From Agmasoma carcini (nom. nud.) (Eukaryota; Microsporidia; Thelohaniidae), in assembly GCA_029232285.1 (NCBI GenBank), contig JAOXFI010000032.1, positions 1-41,104 on the forward strand: 41,104 nt of DNA, in the 5' to 3' direction. The notes beneath the pieces were generated by a model. The model worked only from the letters and a program-made list of their open reading frames with translations. It made no database searches and was not told the origin of the DNA. A program made the position numbers and the translations under genes. Within the stretch, counting starts at the first letter, position 1. Each line of letters starts with the position of its first letter. This document shows, piece after piece, positions 1 to 10,118 of the stretch.

Positions 1-138
1 ATATAAAATTAGCGATTTAAAAAATAAAAAATGTTATAGATATACTTATACAATTATGCTCAAATTATCTTTTATTTATAAATTAACACCTTTTAAACAA
101 ATTTTTTGAGGTGTCCGGTTTTTTTTTGGAGTACTGTA
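1..138 (+). mobile_element. Right terminal repeat of a Tc1/mariner-like element that begins outside the window
   Basis: The stretch contains ATAGATATACTTATACAATT, then CTCAAATTAT, and ends in TTTGGAGTACTG followed by TA. The same words in the same order and orientation close the element at 1755-3072. The reverse complement of the end reads CAGTACTCCAAAAA behind a TA, the usual form of Tc1/mariner ends. Only this terminal repeat lies in the window, so the rest of the copy should be to the left. Confidence 0.6.
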
Positions 139-564
139 TATTTATACTTTTATATCATTCGTTTGCTCAATATTGTTAAAAATTTGATTTATGGCCAAAT
201 ATCATATAATTTATGTTTGGTTAGTTATACAATTATAATTTTTGAAATTTTTAATATTTTTGTTATACTTAAATTGTATAAAGGGTTGATAAAAATGAAA
301 AAGATGATTATAGCTCAACCAGTGTATATCATAATAGTATATAATATGTTTTATAACGACTTATAGTTTAAAAATTTGATTTTATAGAGTTAAAAATGCT
401 GAATATAACTTGAATGTATATTTATAAAATAAAATATATGTTTTATGTTTAGTTGTTTTTTATATTTTTAGCTGTTTAATACAATTTTAATAAATTTAAA
501 AATGAGATTTTATTGATTTATAACTCGTGTGATAACCCTTTGCTCTTAATAGTTCCAAAAATTT
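139..564. other. AT-rich spacer, no gene seen
   Basis: This stretch lies between the terminal repeat ending at 138 and the transposase relic starting at 565. The short open frame across 106-366 begins with TTG and is lysine, isoleucine and tyrosine rich, as expected of random AT-rich DNA. It could contain the unrecognised outer end of the 565-1440 element. Confidence 0.5.
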
Positions 565-1440
565 TTATTTTATAAATTTTACAAGGTTTTCATATATTTT
601 TGACTTTATATTATACCATATGGTATTTATTTCATTTATAAAAAAAGAATTTTCACGCAATCTGAATTTAATTATAACCCATAGGTTCTCAATAGGGTTT
701 AAATCTGGTGATTTAGAATGCGATGGTATCACTTCAATGCCAATAATTTGAAAAAAATATTTTTCAAATTTGCAGGTATACTTAGGATCATTATCCTGTT
801 GAAATATAAAATCAAGTATATCATTATTATATACCACTTTGTTTGCTAATATGTTAATATAATGTATGTCATCTAAATTACTATCAATAATAATTAAACC
901 TTTGACACCTTTTTAGGTTATACAACCCCACATAAATATTTTTTTAAAACCAATACTTTGGTTTCATTAAATTTAGCTTGAGAACCGTTTTCAACCCACA
1001 CCTTAAACCTACCAGCATCATTAAAATAGCAAAATGAACTCTCATCAATAAAAAACAACCCGTCGCTAGTAATTACTCTCTTAACCCTGATTTTTAACAA
1101 TTTCATTTCTTTTGTGATATGACGATTTTCTAATTCTGTTTCGAAAATCATTGTTTTGGCTTTGAAATTGTTGAGTTTTTAAAAATTATTACTGTTATTA
1201 AATCAATATTTTATTCGTATTATTTCTATATTTTCTTGCCATCTTATAAGGGAATCAGGTAATTGTTCTTGATGTTTTTTTAAAATATTTATTTTCGAAT
1301 CCTCAATTAGTTTGGTCTACCATTTACAATATTTCTATCCAATAGACCATTATCTTTTTATTGCAACCTTTGGGTTATTTCTTTAATTGAAAAAATCATT
1401 AAAGAAGACCTCGATCTTGGATTTTTCAACTATAGTAAGA
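565..1440 (-). pseudogene. Tc1/mariner-like transposase relic (minus strand)
   Basis: Reading the minus strand from about 1440 down to 565 gives a broken Tc1-family transposase. The N-terminal part (about 1440-1200) has an HTH-like segment followed by a GRPN box like the GRPR motif of the family. At 918-1151 the DDE domain starts with FFIDESSF (first catalytic Asp) and WVENGS. At 565-837 it continues with QQDNDPK and SPDLNPIENLW, the second and third catalytic regions (the third residue is usually D or E). Stops and frame changes separate the three blocks, so no intact transposase is made. I could not find convincing terminal repeats for this copy. Family assignment is firm and the exact limits are not. 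Confidence 0.8.
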
Positions 1441-1752
1441 TGGTTGCTAATTATAAATTAAGTAAAAAACTATATTTTAATTATTTAATATAAATATAAT
1501 TTTAAGTAATAAAAGGTTACTTATAAAATTGTGAAAAATACACAAAAAATCGATTTATATAAATTTTATATTTATTTTATTTTTGAGTACATTTTCGACT
1601 TTTTAAAAATTTCATTTTTTAATCCTCAGATTGTATATTAATTAAAAATATTATCATAATTTATATTATGAATTATGATAAATACACATACATGACTAAA
1701 CATACATCTGATTTTATTAAATGTTTAGTTGTAGCATTGAAACGTAAACATA

Positions 1753-3074
1753 TACAAAACTCTAAAAAGTATGTTTAAAAGGTGTAAATTTTTGAATAAA
1801 AATTATTTGAGTTTAATAGAATAAGTATATCTATTTTATTTTTTAAATTTCGTATTTCATATAAACTCTTTTGATAAAATTTTTAATTTAAACCTAATAA
1901 AAAGCCCATATAATTCCTTTTCCTGATAAAAATATAAATAAAAATATCTTAATGGGTAGACATGCTTCTGAATTTACAATGTCGAATTTTTAGCTATTTT
2001 CTATGGGTTTTCAATACGCGAAAGTAGTGTAAAAACCGAGTTCAAGATATCTACAATACAAGAATGATAAAAAATATAAAAAAGTGGTAGTTACATGAAA
2101 GAATTGATATCAGTAATATCAAATTAATTAAAAATGATCAATAAAAACCATTAGCTACATGTCATAATATTATCTAAATGACAGAAGAAAAATTTAATGT
2201 GGGCGTTTGTAATAAAAGTGTGCGCTTTTTTCTAAAGAAAATCACTTTAGATGTGTTTATTCTTCTTCTAATCAAAAATTATAAAATGTGCAAATCATTA
2301 ACAGATTAAGAATTGCAAAAATGTAACTATTTAAAGGTAAAAACCACTTTAGTGATGTTATTCTTAGATGAAAGCTTTTTTAATATTTATAATGACTCTA
2401 AAAGGCAAAGGGTGTGGGTTGAAGAAGGAAAATCAACACCTATGAATGAAACCGTTAAATTTGGTAAAAAGAAAGTATTTGTTTGGGATTGTTTGAATAG
2501 AAATGGTGTTAAATTTGGTGTTCTTGGGTGGAACCTCAAATGCACTATATTATACTCAAATATTAAGCAATAATTTAAATGAGAGTGCATAAAAAATTCA
2601 ATTTTCAAAATAAAAATTATAACAAGATAATGATGCAGAGCATAAAAGCAAGATAGCATCAAATTTTTTTAAATATAATAACATTGAGGTGTTAGAATGG
2701 CCTTCACAGAACCCAGATCTTAACCCAATAGAACATCTATGGGCTTATTTAAAACAAAAACTAAGAAATGTTGTTTTTGAAAACAAGGCGCGTTTAATAT
2801 CAAAAATTAGTGAAATGTGGGCTGATATCGATACTTTATACTGTAAAACATCAATAGATTTTATGAGTGACAGAATCAAAGAAGTTATCGTGGTAAAAAC
2901 TGGTCATACCTTATATTAAATAAAGGTGTCATTTTTTTCGTTTTTAATTGAAAATTTTATTAATATTATTAAAAGAGTTTATATAAAATGAGCTTTTCAA
3001 AAAAAGATATTATAGATATACTTATATAATTTTACTCAAATTTTTTATTATAAACATTTTTTTGGAGTACTGTA
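1753..3074 (+). mobile_element. Decayed Tc1/mariner-like element with recognisable ends
   Basis: The left end TACAAAACTCTAAAAAG (1753) and the right end TTTGGAGTACTGTA (to 3074) are imperfect inverted repeats, and each is flanked by or starts at a TA dinucleotide. Further in, AATAAGTATATCTAT near 1822-1836 mirrors ATAGATATACTTAT near 3011-3026, and ATTTGAG mirrors CTCAAAT. The right repeat appears to have lost a short block that contains ACACCTT in the left repeat. Length is about 1.32 kb, typical for the superfamily. It carries the plus-strand transposase relic at 1952-2919. The ends are more worn than those at 1-138, so this looks like an old copy. Confidence 0.7.
1952..2919 (+). pseudogene. 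Tc1/mariner-like transposase relic (plus strand)
   Basis: The relic starts with MGRHASEF and an HTH-like stretch (FSMGFQYAKV), then carries several stops up to about 2300. A readable DDE block follows: LFLDESFF (first Asp) and VWVEEGKS at 2313-2573. The frame changes near 2545. A TAA at 2620-2622 sits exactly where the family has the first Gln of QQDND, followed by QDNDAEHKSK, then WPSQNPDLNPIEHLWAYL at 2689-2919. The TAA most likely arose from CAA. The reading ends at 2919 inside the element's right end. The copy is non-functional through frameshift and several nonsense changes. Confidence 0.8.
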
Positions 3075-3644
3075 TTTACAGCTTGAAACATGTTCTAATA
3101 AATTTATAAGCCCTTGTTCAATCCTTACTCTAACATTATATATTTTACACTCATTCAATTTAACTTATATTGTTGTTTTTCAATATTAATTGGATTTATT
3201 GCAGCTTAAAATGAGAAAAAATATCATTTTAATAAATTTAAGTATTATTTTTGACAACTCATAATTATAAAAAAATTACAAATTGTAGTATTTAAGGTTG
3301 ATAATTCAACTAAATGTAACTAGAATCATGATAGATAGATTTAATAAAGTATATTATTATATACAATTTATCTCTCTTATGACACATCAAATAATGACAT
3401 GCAATAATTATATTTATTTATTAAAAAGGTAATTTTAAAATTTTTAGATATACGTCATAATTTTAATATAAAGGATAAAGATGGTGTATTATCTCTTAGC
3501 CACTTTTAATATAATCAAGATGGTCATATATCAACATTATTGTATAACAAATAAAATATACTTCGATATTCTAACATACACTACTTTATATTACAAATAT
3601 CCAATTTAATAAAATATATAAAAACGAAAATCTTGTCAGAACTT
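3075..3644. other. Spacer without a recognised gene
   Basis: AT-rich DNA between the transposon end and the orphan gene at 3645. No open frame with coding character, tRNA-like fold or repeat stands out on either strand. Confidence 0.5.
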
Positions 3645-4145
3645 TTATTCTTTCAGTGAAAAGAAAACAGGTGAAGAATCGCTGGAGTGTTTATCACGAC
3701 TATTGCTTCCCTGACTGCAAGGATATACTATCTCCTTGCCATTTTCAACCATTTCCTTCTCTCTCAATAGCCTTTCCTGTCCCTTGTAGATTCTTAACCT
3801 AAAACGAGGATTGTCCATTTTCAAATAAATAGGCAATCTTACAGAGAATTCATTGTCAAAAAAGTGAATTAAGCAGTTTTCATTGATCTTAGACATGCTA
3901 AACTGCCTCAAAGCTTCAAGTGGCTTGTCTGTGAATATAATTATCCTATCCACGCATATCCCTCTTTCAAACTTTTCCTTAGGCCTTGAACTAACACGAA
4001 CTATCAGTATTCTTACATTCGTAGATGACATACGATTAGAGAAGAATATATCAGAGCATCCTACTGACTTGGATAGGATTATACCTTTATAGAAGTAATT
4101 GTTGCTCATATTTAAATTAGTATCAAAGCTGAAGAAACTTCTCAT
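3645..4145 (-). CDS. Hypothetical protein, 166 aa
   Basis: I do not recognise this protein. The ATG at 4145 sits directly behind AAAAATTTTAACCC, the start signal shared by genes in this window, which argues for a real gene and for this start rather than the Met 13 residues further in. The chain has hydrophobic strands (NVRILIVRV, VDRIIIFT) alternating with basic and acidic stretches, no clear membrane helix or signal peptide, and a Ser-rich tail (about residues 145-160). Base composition is visibly less AT-rich than the flanks and codon use is more even, both favouring coding. It stands alone, next to transposon debris upstream and minisatellites downstream. It may be lineage-specific. Confidence 0.6.
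   Translation of the reverse strand: MRSFFSFDTNLNMSNNYFYKGIILSKSVGCSDIFFSNRMSSTNVRILIVRVSSRPKEKFERGICVDRIIIFTDKPLEALRQFSMSKINENCLIHFFDNEFSVRLPIYLKMDNPRFRLRIYKGQERLLREKEMVENGKEIVYPCSQGSNSRDKHSSDSSPVFFSLKE
4132..4145 (-). promoter_or_regulatory. Start of the orphan gene, next to its AAATTT/CCC signal
   Basis: On the minus strand AAAAATTTTAACCC immediately precedes the ATG at 4145; the signal itself lies at 4146-4159 and this entry marks the start codon side. It is one of the clearest examples of the start-proximal motif described in the findings. Confidence 0.4.
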
Positions 4146-4369
4146 GGGTTAAAATTTTTATATTTTCTTTTATATCAGAGTAAGGTTATGTGATAAGTAT
4201 AAAATTGAATTTTTGATAGAAACAAACTTATACATTTAATAATCTATAATTATGATTATATTTGATAGAAATAGTGTTTAAATATCATTTATTTAGTTTT
4301 TAGCAATTAAAATAAAATATTTTGATATATTTAAATATTAAATATTAATCATGTCAATACATATATAGG

Positions 4370-4530
4370 TTAGGTAGTTAGTCAGATGGTCAGATATAGT
4401 CAGATATGATCTGATATGGTATGATATGATCTGTGATATGGAGTGATATGGTCTGTGATGTGGTATGATGTGGTCAGATGGTCAAATGGTCAGATATGGT
4501 CATATATGACCAGACATAGTCAAATTAGCC
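4370..4530 (+). repeat. Degenerate minisatellite of GGTCAGATAT / TGATATGGTC words
   Basis: The stretch is built from loosely repeated 10-20 bp words such as GGTCAGATATG, ATGATCTGATATGG and GTGATATGG. No strict period holds. It shares the GGTCA/TGATC vocabulary with 5040-5290 and 17650-17810. It is intergenic between the orphan gene (minus) and GWT1 (plus), i.e. upstream of both. Confidence 0.75.
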
Positions 4531-5035
4531 AATACACTATGTCAGCATAGTTTGATTAGATATATTTAATCAATCAAATATAGTTAATTATAAAAAAAAA
4601 TTATTTTAATTAATTACTTACCTCATAATACTTTTATCAACTTTTCAATCAATTTTATTTCAAAATTTAATAAATATAGGAGATTTAATGTTAAGGCATG
4701 ATATATTTGTATATAAATATATTTATAATATAATACTAGATTATAATTTATATAACTTTTTAGTTTAAGATATTTTGAAAAATTTTTGTTTGTAAATAAA
4801 GAAATTTTAAAATATTGCAATAATTTGATATTTTGATTTTCTTGTAGAATAATTGACTTTTATGATATTAGTCAAGTATACAGTAAGAAAAAAGTAAAAT
4901 TTTATTAACTAAGTTGAAGGTTTAAGATGTAAAATTTTTAATATTTATTTTATCAATAAATGTGTAAGTTATGACTGATAATTGATAATGAAGATCATAG
5001 ATTGTTGATTTTTAGCTGTTAATAGCAGATTAGTG
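4531..5035. other. AT-rich spacer between two minisatellites
   Basis: No gene seen. A 65-codon frame on the minus strand (4623-4820) is an Ile/Leu/Tyr/Lys-rich random-type frame without the start signal. Confidence 0.5.
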
Positions 5036-5295
5036 TGTTGGGTCGAAGTTAATCATGGTCAAAATTGGTCAGATCAAGGTTGATCTTGCCAGTCATGGTC
5101 ATATTAGTCAGGTTAAGGTTGGTCATGATCAGATCGAGGTTGGTCATGATCAGATCGAGGTTGGTCATGATCAGATCGAGGTTGGTCATATTAGTCAAGT
5201 CAAGGTTGGTCAGGTCATATTAGTCAGGTCATGATCAGGTTAAGGTTGATCTTGCCAGATATGTTGGTTATGACCAGGTCAAGATCAATCTAGAT
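5036..5295 (+). repeat. GGTCA/TGATC minisatellite with a 21-bp core
   Basis: Three near-perfect tandem copies of a 21-bp unit containing GGTTGGTCATGATCAGATC lie at about 5117-5185. They are flanked by diverged copies with AAGGTTGGTCA, TATTAGTCAGG and GATCTTGCCAG. The unit holds the palindrome TGATCA and GGTCA half-sites. It lies 200-450 bp upstream of the GWT1 start. Confidence 0.85.
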
Positions 5296-5489
5296 TATCA
5301 AGCTTTGTATGATTGAATGACTCATATTAAAATATTTTTAGTCTTTACTAAATAAATTATAATATGTCCATATCAATATTATTGATCTCATAACATTTTT
5401 AACACTCATAAACTATAAAATATTAAGTCTACATTCTTATATAACCTTAATATTTTATACTTTATGGTTTATTTGAAAAAAAGTAAGCC

Positions 5490-6650
5490 ATGGGTCTTTC
5501 AATTATAGATTTCTTGCTAGTCGTATCAGTAATTCATCCTTCCTTAGCTATTTATCATTTATATTGCCCAGAACACAAACTAATTGAACTATTTTTCATA
5601 ACATTTCCAGTTTACGTAGTCATAGCTCATAACGAATATCTGATCCATCTTTATATGTTTTTATCAATTATGATAGCCTCTAAACTCGTTTCTACTCCAT
5701 TTCGTAAGGTTAAAGATAAAAAGATAAACAAAAGATACTTATCAGACATGGTTAGAACCATAATAATGGTAAATGTATCAATTGCTATATTTGCAGCCGA
5801 CTTAGAGTACTTTGATTCAAGTAAGATGGGCAAATCTACTGATTTAGACTTTAGGCTTATGGATTTTGGCTCAGGAATATTTGCATTCAATGCAGGTTTT
5901 GTTTCATCACTGATTAGTAAAATGAGAAAGAAGCAAACCATTTTTAATTGCTTATTTTTTGGGTTTTTAAGGTTTATAAGCGTTTATTTTAAATTTTCAC
6001 AGGTTAACTCTAAAGAATTTGGTCTATATTTGAACTTTTTCTTTATTTTAGGGTTTTTATTTTTTATTTCATTTTTCATCAAAAAAAATCAAATTAGATT
6101 GGCTGTGGTACTTCAAATTGTATATGAAATTGCCTTAAGAATAAAACTTAAGGAATATTTATTGATGGATAGTAGGAATGGAATATTAATGAAGAATTTG
6201 GAAGGTATTTTATTTATAATTCCAAATTTTGTAATGTTTTTGATTGGTTGTGGTATATCAAAGATCTATGTTAAGGAATATAGTAATATTATGGATATTA
6301 TGTTAGTTATAACATTTATATTTAGTATATTGTTATGTATATGTAATTATATTGAACCACCTATGAGGGTATTCCATAATACTACGTATGTGATATTAAT
6401 AATTTTTACAGCCCTATTTGAGGGTTTATTAGGATGGTTATTTAAGAGTTATTTATATAATAAATATTCAGATAAGGAGTTGTTCTATCCTACAAATATA
6501 AGTAGATCAATGATTTTTACTTTAGTTACATCGAATGTATTAGTATTCTGCTTTAAGTCATTAAAGAAGCATGTGCCATATGAGGCTTTAGCACCTTTTT
6601 ACATATTAATATTATTTGAATCATTTACAAATTGTATTAGGAATGAATAA
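5490..6650 (+). CDS. GWT1: GPI inositol-acyltransferase Gwt1/PIG-W
   Basis: Gwt1 acylates the inositol of GlcN-PI in the ER membrane, an early step in making GPI anchors. The 386-residue chain is almost entirely hydrophobic helices separated by short polar loops, as expected for this multi-pass enzyme. The diagnostic segment is at about residues 115-137: LDFRLMDFGSGIFAFNAG corresponds to the conserved LMDLGVGSFVF...G loop of the family. It is somewhat shorter than yeast Gwt1 (about 490). The ATG at 5490 follows TTTGAAAAAAAGTAAGCC, a weak form of the local start signal ending in CC. It is downstream of a large minisatellite and converges on the TPR gene at 7039-8535. ARV1 further along the window also supports GPI synthesis. 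Confidence 0.85.
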   Translation: MGLSIIDFLLVVSVIHPSLAIYHLYCPEHKLIELFFITFPVYVVIAHNEYLIHLYMFLSIMIASKLVSTPFRKVKDKKINKRYLSDMVRTIIMVNVSIAIFAADLEYFDSSKMGKSTDLDFRLMDFGSGIFAFNAGFVSSLISKMRKKQTIFNCLFFGFLRFISVYFKFSQVNSKEFGLYLNFFFILGFLFFISFFIKKNQIRLAVVLQIVYEIALRIKLKEYLLMDSRNGILMKNLEGILFIIPNFVMFLIGCGISKIYVKEYSNIMDIMLVITFIFSILLCICNYIEPPMRVFHNTTYVILIIFTALFEGLLGWLFKSYLYNKYSDKELFYPTNISRSMIFTLVTSNVLVFCFKSLKKHVPYEALAPFYILILFESFTNCIRNE

Positions 6651-7038
6651 AAATGTTTTTTAATAACGTTATTTTAGTTAAAAATTATAACTAACAAAAT
6701 TTCATAATTTCTTCGTTTTTATAAACAAAATATTTGATATATAATCGTAAAAAAAACCTTTTCAATGTTCGAACAATATTATAACAAAATCACATTAATT
6801 TAATCATGTAAACTTAAAAAAATATATTTGTCATTCATTAGTATCCTACACACGACCTATTAAATTTCCATCCAAATATTCTAAAAAAAACTACTTTTTA
6901 TATTAAAGATTTATGATTTGATAAGGTATTCTTAGAAAATAACAAAAACATAAACATTCTTTTAAAGATTGTACATTATTTTGTATGATAAAACCCCATT
7001 TTTGCTATAAATAATCACTAAAAGTCTAAGAACATTTA
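6651..7038. other. Convergent intergenic spacer
   Basis: AT-rich DNA between the 3' ends of GWT1 and the TPR gene. Apart from T-rich runs that could act in 3'-end formation, nothing is recognisable. Confidence 0.5.
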
Positions 7039-8535
7039 TTAATTAATTCTATTTATTAATTCATTGACAACAACATCCTTTTCACACTCATCAATGTATT
7101 TGTTACATTTAAACATCTTAATAACCTCAACAGAGCTCATTATTTTATTATTAATTATATAGAAAAGCTTTTCTATAAGATTTGTTGTGTCTGGAAACCT
7201 TTGAATTGCAATCTTTATATCGTTGACGCAGTGTGCCTTGATTGCCATACAAAAATATTGATTTAATGCACTTGGATTGCTACAGATGAGCCTTCTCATG
7301 ACTTTCAAGCTTTTTTCAAGGTCTTCAAGCTTTAAATAGCAATATCCAAGATTTTTTTGTATATTTTCATTATTTGGACATTGAAAATTTAATTTTCTTA
7401 ATATTTTCTCAGCATCACCATACCAATCCAAGGCTATCAAGGTCAAGGCTTTTGAAAACAGCAGAGTCTCACTTTCTGGACTCATCTTCAATGCTTGATT
7501 AGTTATTTCAAGGGACTTTTCATAATTATTGCTATCAAAAAAGAATTTTGCTTTATGTTGTAAAGGCTTTATAGTTTTGTAACATGAGAATGCCATATCA
7601 TAATATTCTGGGTTTTTAGATATCATTCCTAGCTTTACAAATAAGTTTGATACTTTTATTGTATTATAATTTCCTATAATTTTGATATATTCATTAATCT
7701 CGTTAGTAGCTTCTTCAACATTTCCCATTCCAATCAAACAATCAATTCTGTCTTGATAAAACGGATATTTACAAATAAATTTGTATGCATTTGATCTATC
7801 TATGATATTCAAAAATGACCGTCCTAAGGTAAGATAAAGTTCATATCTAAATATTATTGGAAAATTAAATATATTTTCATCAATTTGAATTATATCATTC
7901 ACATTATTGACATGATCGTTGGGCTTGCCCTTGTATTTTAATTTCATAAATTCAATTGCTCTTGTCATGTGAGAACATCTTTCATTCTCCTCTAGCTCAA
8001 GTCTATCAATAATAGCAAATATTTTATCATTTTTTTCACTTTCTATATGTTCTGTGTATTCAATTTCAAGTATTTTTATATATAAAGAAACTTGTTCATT
8101 TAGGCTCAAGGGAGACACATAGAAGTCTTCAAATTCAAAGTCTTCATTTTTTAATACAACTGATGCCACTTGAGATGGATTTTCTATATTTAAACATATT
8201 TTAATTATTTCACCACTGGAAAAACGTTTGATTGCTTTTCTACCAATAAAATCAAATATTAAATTATTGCTTAAAGATTGTTCAAAATCATTAAAAGATG
8301 CGTACATCAATTCTTTCTCCATATTGCAAAGATCAGATGGTACTACAAATGGAACAGGATCTTTTAAACATAAATTTCTAACATATAGAAGCCTTGCCTT
8401 TTCTATTTCTGATCTAATAAATTGATTATCTTCAAAAATACTAGAATTGAAACAGCCATCTTTATATTTATTGTTCAAAGGATCAAAATAACTATGATTT
8501 AGATTGTAGTTTAAAAATGACTTAAGATTATTCAT
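7039..8535 (-). CDS. EMW1: TPR protein, probable Emw1/TTC27 homologue
   Basis: The 498-residue protein ends in a run of tetratricopeptide-like helical repeats (about residues 285-440), for example AKFFFDSNNYEKSLEITNQA, GDAEKILRKLNFQCPNN and LGYCYLKLEDLEKSLKVM. The order of features matches Emw1/TTC27: a segment LGMISKNPEYYDMAFSCY aligns with the family's LGD...YYDKAWELS block just before the repeats, and FRYELYLTLGRS resembles its RxELWL helix. Emw1 is an essential yeast protein linked to cell-wall integrity; its molecular role is poorly known. The chain is much shorter than the yeast and human forms (over 800 aa). The ATG at 8535 is preceded by CTAAAAAATTTCA. The TPR call is safe; the family call is an inference from block order. 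Confidence 0.65.
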   Translation of the reverse strand: MNNLKSFLNYNLNHSYFDPLNNKYKDGCFNSSIFEDNQFIRSEIEKARLLYVRNLCLKDPVPFVVPSDLCNMEKELMYASFNDFEQSLSNNLIFDFIGRKAIKRFSSGEIIKICLNIENPSQVASVVLKNEDFEFEDFYVSPLSLNEQVSLYIKILEIEYTEHIESEKNDKIFAIIDRLELEENERCSHMTRAIEFMKLKYKGKPNDHVNNVNDIIQIDENIFNFPIIFRYELYLTLGRSFLNIIDRSNAYKFICKYPFYQDRIDCLIGMGNVEEATNEINEYIKIIGNYNTIKVSNLFVKLGMISKNPEYYDMAFSCYKTIKPLQHKAKFFFDSNNYEKSLEITNQALKMSPESETLLFSKALTLIALDWYGDAEKILRKLNFQCPNNENIQKNLGYCYLKLEDLEKSLKVMRRLICSNPSALNQYFCMAIKAHCVNDIKIAIQRFPDTTNLIEKLFYIINNKIMSSVEVIKMFKCNKYIDECEKDVVVNELINRIN

Positions 8536-9009
8536 TGAAATTTTTTAGTGAAAAATTTTAAAAATGAAATAAAAATTATTGGTTTAAAATATTAAATAGA
8601 TTGTAATAAGAATGTATTATTATTTCTGATATTATTAATGGTTACATTAGAAAAATATTATATTTTTTATTTTAGTTAGTTAGACAATGATCGCGTTATA
8701 AAATAAATCAGAGCTAGTCAATTAGTATTATTTTGATTTATCATTACTTTTAGCTTTACTACTATAAAATATTAACAATTGTGGTTCAAATATACCAAAA
8801 ATAATGTTGTATTTTTATATTATTCAATATGAGAAATATTAAACCTTTTTTATTGGTATAATCACTTAAAATTATACAATAATAAAACTATTTATCACTT
8901 TTCTTCATATAAACATATAATATTGATCAATTCTTCCAAATCATGAAACCCCTTAAATAATAATTTTATTGGTTTATCAAAATATAAAAATTCTTTTTAA
9001 TCCCTTTTT
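8536..9009. promoter_or_regulatory. Divergent intergenic region of the TPR gene and GAPDH
   Basis: 474 bp serve both genes. Near the TPR start is AAAAAATTTCA; near GAPDH are AAAAATTCTTTTTAATCCC and a T-run reaching the ATG. The middle is AT-rich with no other recognisable element. Confidence 0.4.
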
Positions 9010-10008
9010 ATGAAAGTAGGTATTAATGGTTTTGGTAGAATAGGTAAAAATGTCTATAGAGTTTTAGTTCAGAATGGTATAGAAGTCCCTCTCATAAACG
9101 ATCCCCATTGCGATCCAGAATACATCAAATACATGCTAAAGTATGACTCAGTCTATGGTCAATCCTTTAAGGTCACAACAGCTGAAAATTGTATAGTTCA
9201 TAACTCAAAACAAACAAATATAAGCAATGAAACAGATCCTCAGAATATTAAGTGGAGAGACATGTCCGTGGATTTAGTTATTGAAGCTTCAGGACTATTT
9301 ACTACAAAGGAACTTGCTTCTAAACACAATGTAGACCAAGTCATCATCACTGCCCCTTCTCCTGATGTTCCTATGTACATATATGGTGTGAATCATGCTG
9401 ATTACAATGGAGAATCAATCATTAGTGCCGCCAGCTGCACCACAAACTGTGTAGCTCCACTCGCAAAAGTAATAGACGACCACTTTACAATAAAAGAAGG
9501 CACCCTAACAACAGTCCACTCTGTTACAGCCTCTCAAAAAACTGTAGATTCAAAAGGATCAAAAAAAAGATTATCTAGAACATGCTTCAACATCATTCCA
9601 ACTTCAACAGGAGCAACTGCTGCACTAGGAAAAGTTCTACCAAATCTAAATAACAAGATCGGTGGAATGGCTTTTAGAGTTCCAGTGCCCGATGTCTCTG
9701 TTATTGACTTTGTTGTAAAGCTAGAGAAAAGTACAAGTCTTGAAGAAATCAAAGAAGTTATAAATAAAATAAATTATAGCATGAGGGATATCTTATCTGT
9801 GACTGAAGATGAAATTGTCAGTTCTGATATGATTGGATGCTCCACCAGTTGCGTTCTTGATCTTAACTCAAGTATTGAAATTTCACCAACCTTTTTAAAG
9901 CTTGTAGCATGGTATGACAATGAGTATGGATATGTGTGTCGTGTTGTAGATCTTTTTATTTACCTGAAGAATAGACGTATGCAAGAGGAAAATGCACAAA
10001 GTAAATAA
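9010..10008 (+). CDS. GAPDH: Glyceraldehyde-3-phosphate dehydrogenase
   Basis: The glycolytic enzyme oxidises glyceraldehyde-3-phosphate to 1,3-bisphosphoglycerate with NAD and phosphate in the cytosol. Length (332 aa) is normal. The NAD-binding fold starts at once with VGINGFGRIGKNV. The catalytic loop SAASCTTNCVAPLAKV places the nucleophile at Cys143. TVHSVTASQ holds the general-base His, followed by STGATAALGKVLP, GMAFRVPVPDVSVIDF and the C-terminal WYDNEYGY. All catalytic elements are present, so it should be active. Glycolysis is the main energy pathway kept by microsporidia. The ATG at 9010 follows AATCCCTTTTT. Codon use is less AT-biased than neighbouring genes, consistent with high expression. 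It converges on SEC18 with 110 bp between stops. Confidence 0.98.
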   Translation: MKVGINGFGRIGKNVYRVLVQNGIEVPLINDPHCDPEYIKYMLKYDSVYGQSFKVTTAENCIVHNSKQTNISNETDPQNIKWRDMSVDLVIEASGLFTTKELASKHNVDQVIITAPSPDVPMYIYGVNHADYNGESIISAASCTTNCVAPLAKVIDDHFTIKEGTLTTVHSVTASQKTVDSKGSKKRLSRTCFNIIPTSTGATAALGKVLPNLNNKIGGMAFRVPVPDVSVIDFVVKLEKSTSLEEIKEVINKINYSMRDILSVTEDEIVSSDMIGCSTSCVLDLNSSIEISPTFLKLVAWYDNEYGYVCRVVDLFIYLKNRRMQEENAQSK

Positions 10009-10118
10009 AAGATTTTTCAATTATTTTTTAGAAGATATTTTAATTAAAAAAATATGTAAGCGAAACCCTATTATGATTATGGGGCTTGATAAAATAAAAA
10101 TTTTAAGAAACCCTCGAT

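Noticed and set aside
106..366. 86-codon plus-strand frame
   Set aside because: It starts with TTG inside a transposon end, is rich in Ile/Tyr/Lys/Phe and has no start signal.
4623..4820. 65-codon minus-strand frame
   Set aside because: Low-complexity Leu/Ile/Tyr/Lys content typical of random AT-rich DNA, with no start signal.
8780..8800. tRNA B-box-like GGTTCAAAT
   Set aside because: It lacks the CC that completes the box, and no A box or cloverleaf stems are visible.
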